Below are positions 62,172 to 64,000 of a DNA stretch of 64,000 nt, piece by piece. Location of the stretch: NCBI RefSeq assembly GCF_018614525.1, contig NZ_JAGGOL010000072.1, forward strand, positions 601 to 64,600, given 5' to 3'. The notes under the pieces were generated by a model. That model saw only the letters and a list, made by a program, of their open reading frames with translations, did no database searches and was not told the origin of the DNA. The number at the start of each line of letters is the position of its first letter. Position 1 is the stretch's first letter. The DNA is from Streptomyces sp. ISL-11. Its GTDB lineage: Bacteria > Actinomycetota > Actinomycetes > Streptomycetales > Streptomycetaceae. A program made the translations under genes and the position numbers.

Positions 62172-62339
62172 ATGTCACGCCTCGAGGAGTACCGCGCCAT
62201 CGTGCACACAACCCGTCGCACCCGGCCCCTTCTCGCCTGGGACGAGAAGTGGGGCAGCCATGTCTCCGTGCATGCCGACGGATCCGTACTCGCTATCCGG
62301 CTGCTGCCGAACCAGCGTCAAGCGCGTCGCTCACGCTGA
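62172..62339 (+). CDS. Short open frame, possible gene tail or small protein
   Basis: ATG 62172 gives 55 aa: MSRLEEYRAIVHTTRRTRPL, then LAWDEKWGSHVSVHADGSVL and a basic end. The composition looks protein-like and less GC-biased than chance frames, but no family is recognised and no clear ribosome site was found. It lies in decayed sequence, so it may be the surviving end of a lost gene. Confidence 0.3.
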   Translation: MSRLEEYRAIVHTTRRTRPLLAWDEKWGSHVSVHADGSVLAIRLLPNQRQARRSR

Positions 62340-62443
62340 CCCGAGAACGCCAGAGTTCACAGCCGCCCGGCACGACACCGAGCCCCCGACCAATCGTGAG
62401 CCATAGGCCCCCGTCGTTCCAGAGGCTTGCCCCCAGGACCGGG

Positions 62444-63112
62444 TCACTCCGCCAGCACGATGGTGTGCGGTGTCGGCGCGAGCTGCGCGCGGTAGCGGCG
62501 GACGCCCCAGCTGCGGTGCTCCAGCTCCGCCGCGACCAGCACCTCGGCCGTGTTCATACAGTCGGGCACGAGCTCCACCAACGCGGCCACCGGGTGATCG
62601 CCGACCAGAGGGAAACCCCTGACTCGCCGGAACTCCCACTGCGGGTTCGGCTGGGAAGCTCCGTGGCCCCGGACGATCCACTCCTCCCTCGTCGGTCCGG
62701 ATCCTGGCGGCTTCTCCACCCCTACATCCAGCACTCCTGTCGTGACCGTGAAGCTCACGCCCGTCCCGAGGCCGGGGACCGGGCGGGTGCGCTCGCCGGG
62801 GTCGATCAGGCGCGCGATCGGCTGTACCTCATGCTCCAGTGTGGACAGTGCGACGCCCAGGGAGGCGTGGCGGAATACGCCTTTGCCCTCCGGTGTCTCA
62901 GGGCGAAACGAGCACACCATGAGCAGTTGCCGGAACTCCCGGTCGGGTGTGGCCCTGAGGTAGGACAGCCAGCCCTCCGGCGCGCCCGCGTGGTCGGCAG
63001 GCAGTAGGTCCCAGCCGAAAGTGAGCCTGCCGCGTAGCGGTGCGTCATCCACCGGGCTGCCGAGCGTACGCTCCGGCACGAGTTCGACGTCGTGCAGCCG
63101 AATCTCGATCAT
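62444..63112 (-). CDS. Unknown protein coupled to the CHAT protease gene
   Basis: A 222-aa soluble protein, MIEIRLHDVELVPERTLGSP at the start and mostly beta strands after that (EFRQLLMVCSFRPETPEGKG, TGVSFTVTTGVLDVGVEKPP, HPVAALVELVPDCMNTAEVL). No catalytic motif or family is recognised. Its ATG overlaps the stop of the CHAT gene by four bases (ATGA), so both are made together, and it may be a substrate, adaptor or inhibitor of the protease. Confidence 0.65.
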   Translation of the reverse strand: MIEIRLHDVELVPERTLGSPVDDAPLRGRLTFGWDLLPADHAGAPEGWLSYLRATPDREFRQLLMVCSFRPETPEGKGVFRHASLGVALSTLEHEVQPIARLIDPGERTRPVPGLGTGVSFTVTTGVLDVGVEKPPGSGPTREEWIVRGHGASQPNPQWEFRRVRGFPLVGDHPVAALVELVPDCMNTAEVLVAAELEHRSWGVRRYRAQLAPTPHTIVLAE

Positions 63113-64000
63113 GCGGCGGCTCCCTTGGTCCTACCGTGCACATAGGTGAACGCTCCCCAGTCACGGTAGTGGGGATACGTGGCACGCGTGGCGAGTTGGG
63201 CACCGCGGAAGGCCTGCTCCGGATCCGCGCCGCGGGCGACTCCTTGGTGCAGGTGGTGGTAGAAGTACGTGACCGGATCCGGGCGCACGGGCCACAGGCA
63301 CCCGACGACGGCCTGCGCTCCGGCGGTGATCAGTGCCGAAGGGATGCCACGAATGTTGTCTCCGCGGTCGAATCGGCCGAGCGCCGACTCGCAAGCGGCG
63401 AGTGTGACAAGGCGGACGCCGCGCAGGTCGACATCCAGGAAGTCGTACGCGAATACGCGGCCGTCGTCGTCGCCGTCCGGCGTGAGGTAGAGGCAATGCA
63501 TCCACGGCGCGTCCTCGTCCAGCGCCCCGTGTACGGCAATGTGGACGACGTCCGCCGTGGACATCTCTGCGCGCAGCCTGTCGCGAGTGGCCGCACAACC
63601 GGTGAGGGCTTCAGCGCCTACCGCCTCGGCAACCCTCCGCGCGTGCTCCTCCAGCGCCAGTTCGGCATGCAGACCGAAAGGAACACCCCCGGCAGCGGAG
63701 GCCACTACAACGGTGTGGCCCTCACGCGCAGGCACTTCGACGGGTGCCAGGGCTTCGATGCCGGCGACCGTGGTGACCGTCCAGTCGTCGGCGATCAGAC
63801 GGCCGCCCCTGCGGCACAGCGGTAGGGGCAGGTAGTGCAGAGCGCCGTGCGGCCAGGCCAGGATTCGGTCCTTACCCTGGGAGCGCCACTTGTCCCACAG
63901 TTCGCTGCCCCCAAGCGGCAGGCCGACCGACTCCAGCAGCCGACTGCCCTCCGGTGTCACGTCGCCGAACAGCGGGTCGCGTTCGATCTCCGTGCGGATC
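63109..64000 (-). CDS. CHAT-domain cysteine protease, 5' end outside the window
   Basis: At least 296 residues of the C-terminal part are visible and the frame is open to the edge (IRTEIERDPLFGDVTPEGSR before the first in-window GTG at 63960). The caspase-like CHAT domain is clear: the His in ADVVHIAVHGALDEDAPW (codon 63531-63529) and the Cys in RLVTLAACESALGRFDRG (codon 63393-63391), followed by GIPSALITAGAQAVVGCLWP and YFYHHLHQGVARGADPEQAF. CHAT proteases process partner proteins, often in conflict or death pathways. The N-terminal domains, needed to name the system, are outside. Confidence 0.85.
   Translation of the reverse strand, partial: IRTEIERDPLFGDVTPEGSRLLESVGLPLGGSELWDKWRSQGKDRILAWPHGALHYLPLPLCRRGGRLIADDWTVTTVAGIEALAPVEVPAREGHTVVVASAAGGVPFGLHAELALEEHARRVAEAVGAEALTGCAATRDRLRAEMSTADVVHIAVHGALDEDAPWMHCLYLTPDGDDDGRVFAYDFLDVDLRGVRLVTLAACESALGRFDRGDNIRGIPSALITAGAQAVVGCLWPVRPDPVTYFYHHLHQGVARGADPEQAFRGAQLATRATYPHYRDWGAFTYVHGRTKGAAA

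Overview
The window is typical Streptomyces chromosome: very high GC with GC-rich third positions, many GTG starts, long antisense reading frames that are only composition artefacts, and families known mainly from Streptomyces (DUF1360, DUF5955, DUF6126, DUF6243, SAV_915). From memory, the order of the allantoin, glyoxylate and ROK/ABC sugar genes resembles the SCO62xx region of S. coelicolor. No rRNA, tRNA or CRISPR array was seen.

Layout. 1-1.0 kb: the start of a pcaD-like enol-lactonase, a dead integrase tail and a DUF1360 protein. 1.2-5.6 kb: a small srs-like phenolic-lipid locus (type III PKS, ICMT-like methyltransferase, FAD hydroxylase) with a divergent UbiA prenyltransferase. 5.8-12.5 kb: AlkB, a PP2C phosphatase, an MFS symporter, two acetyltransferases, a terpene-cyclase scrap and a TetR regulator. 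12.7-18.8 kb: a sugar ABC transporter with ROK kinase and GntR regulator. 18.9-26.2 kb: LysE exporter, DUF6875 protein, P450, secreted beta-helix protein, RNase Sa-like enzyme, XRE-cupin regulator, DUF6126, TenA-like protein and GNAT; three of these genes are frameshifted. 26.2-32.7 kb: allantoicase, allantoinase, AllR-like regulator, MobA-like protein and malate synthase. 32.7-37.4 kb: a graveyard of IS30, IS4, IS5 and IS701 pieces with broken cargo. 37.4-45.2 kb: a YfcC transporter, a purine permease, 8-oxoguanine deaminase, urate oxidase, UraH, UraD and regulators. 45.7-50.8 kb: an MFS exporter probably under ArsR control, then hyi-glxR-gcl. 50.9-61.6 kb: a zinc-ribbon/nuclease-like protein, two acyl-CoA synthetases with a divergent LuxR regulator, SAV_915, a DAP-decarboxylase-like enzyme, an AlkZ-like protein, CorA and DUF6243. 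61.6-64 kb: a decayed MFS gene and, at the edge, a CHAT protease with an overlapping unknown partner.

How the genes work together. The clearest theme is purine catabolism: uptake (39.1 kb), 8-oxoguanine to urate (40.7 kb), urate to allantoin (42.2-44.1 kb), allantoin to ureidoglycolate (26.2-28.7 kb), and glyoxylate to malate (31.1 kb) or glycerate (47.1-50.8 kb). Shared short inverted repeats (TTYC-N7-GRAA at three promoters, CAAC-N5-GTTG at two) suggest common control. The glyoxylate carboligase unusually carries glutamate where E. coli Gcl has valine. Shared operators also tie the GntR gene to its transporter and ArsR to an MFS gene.
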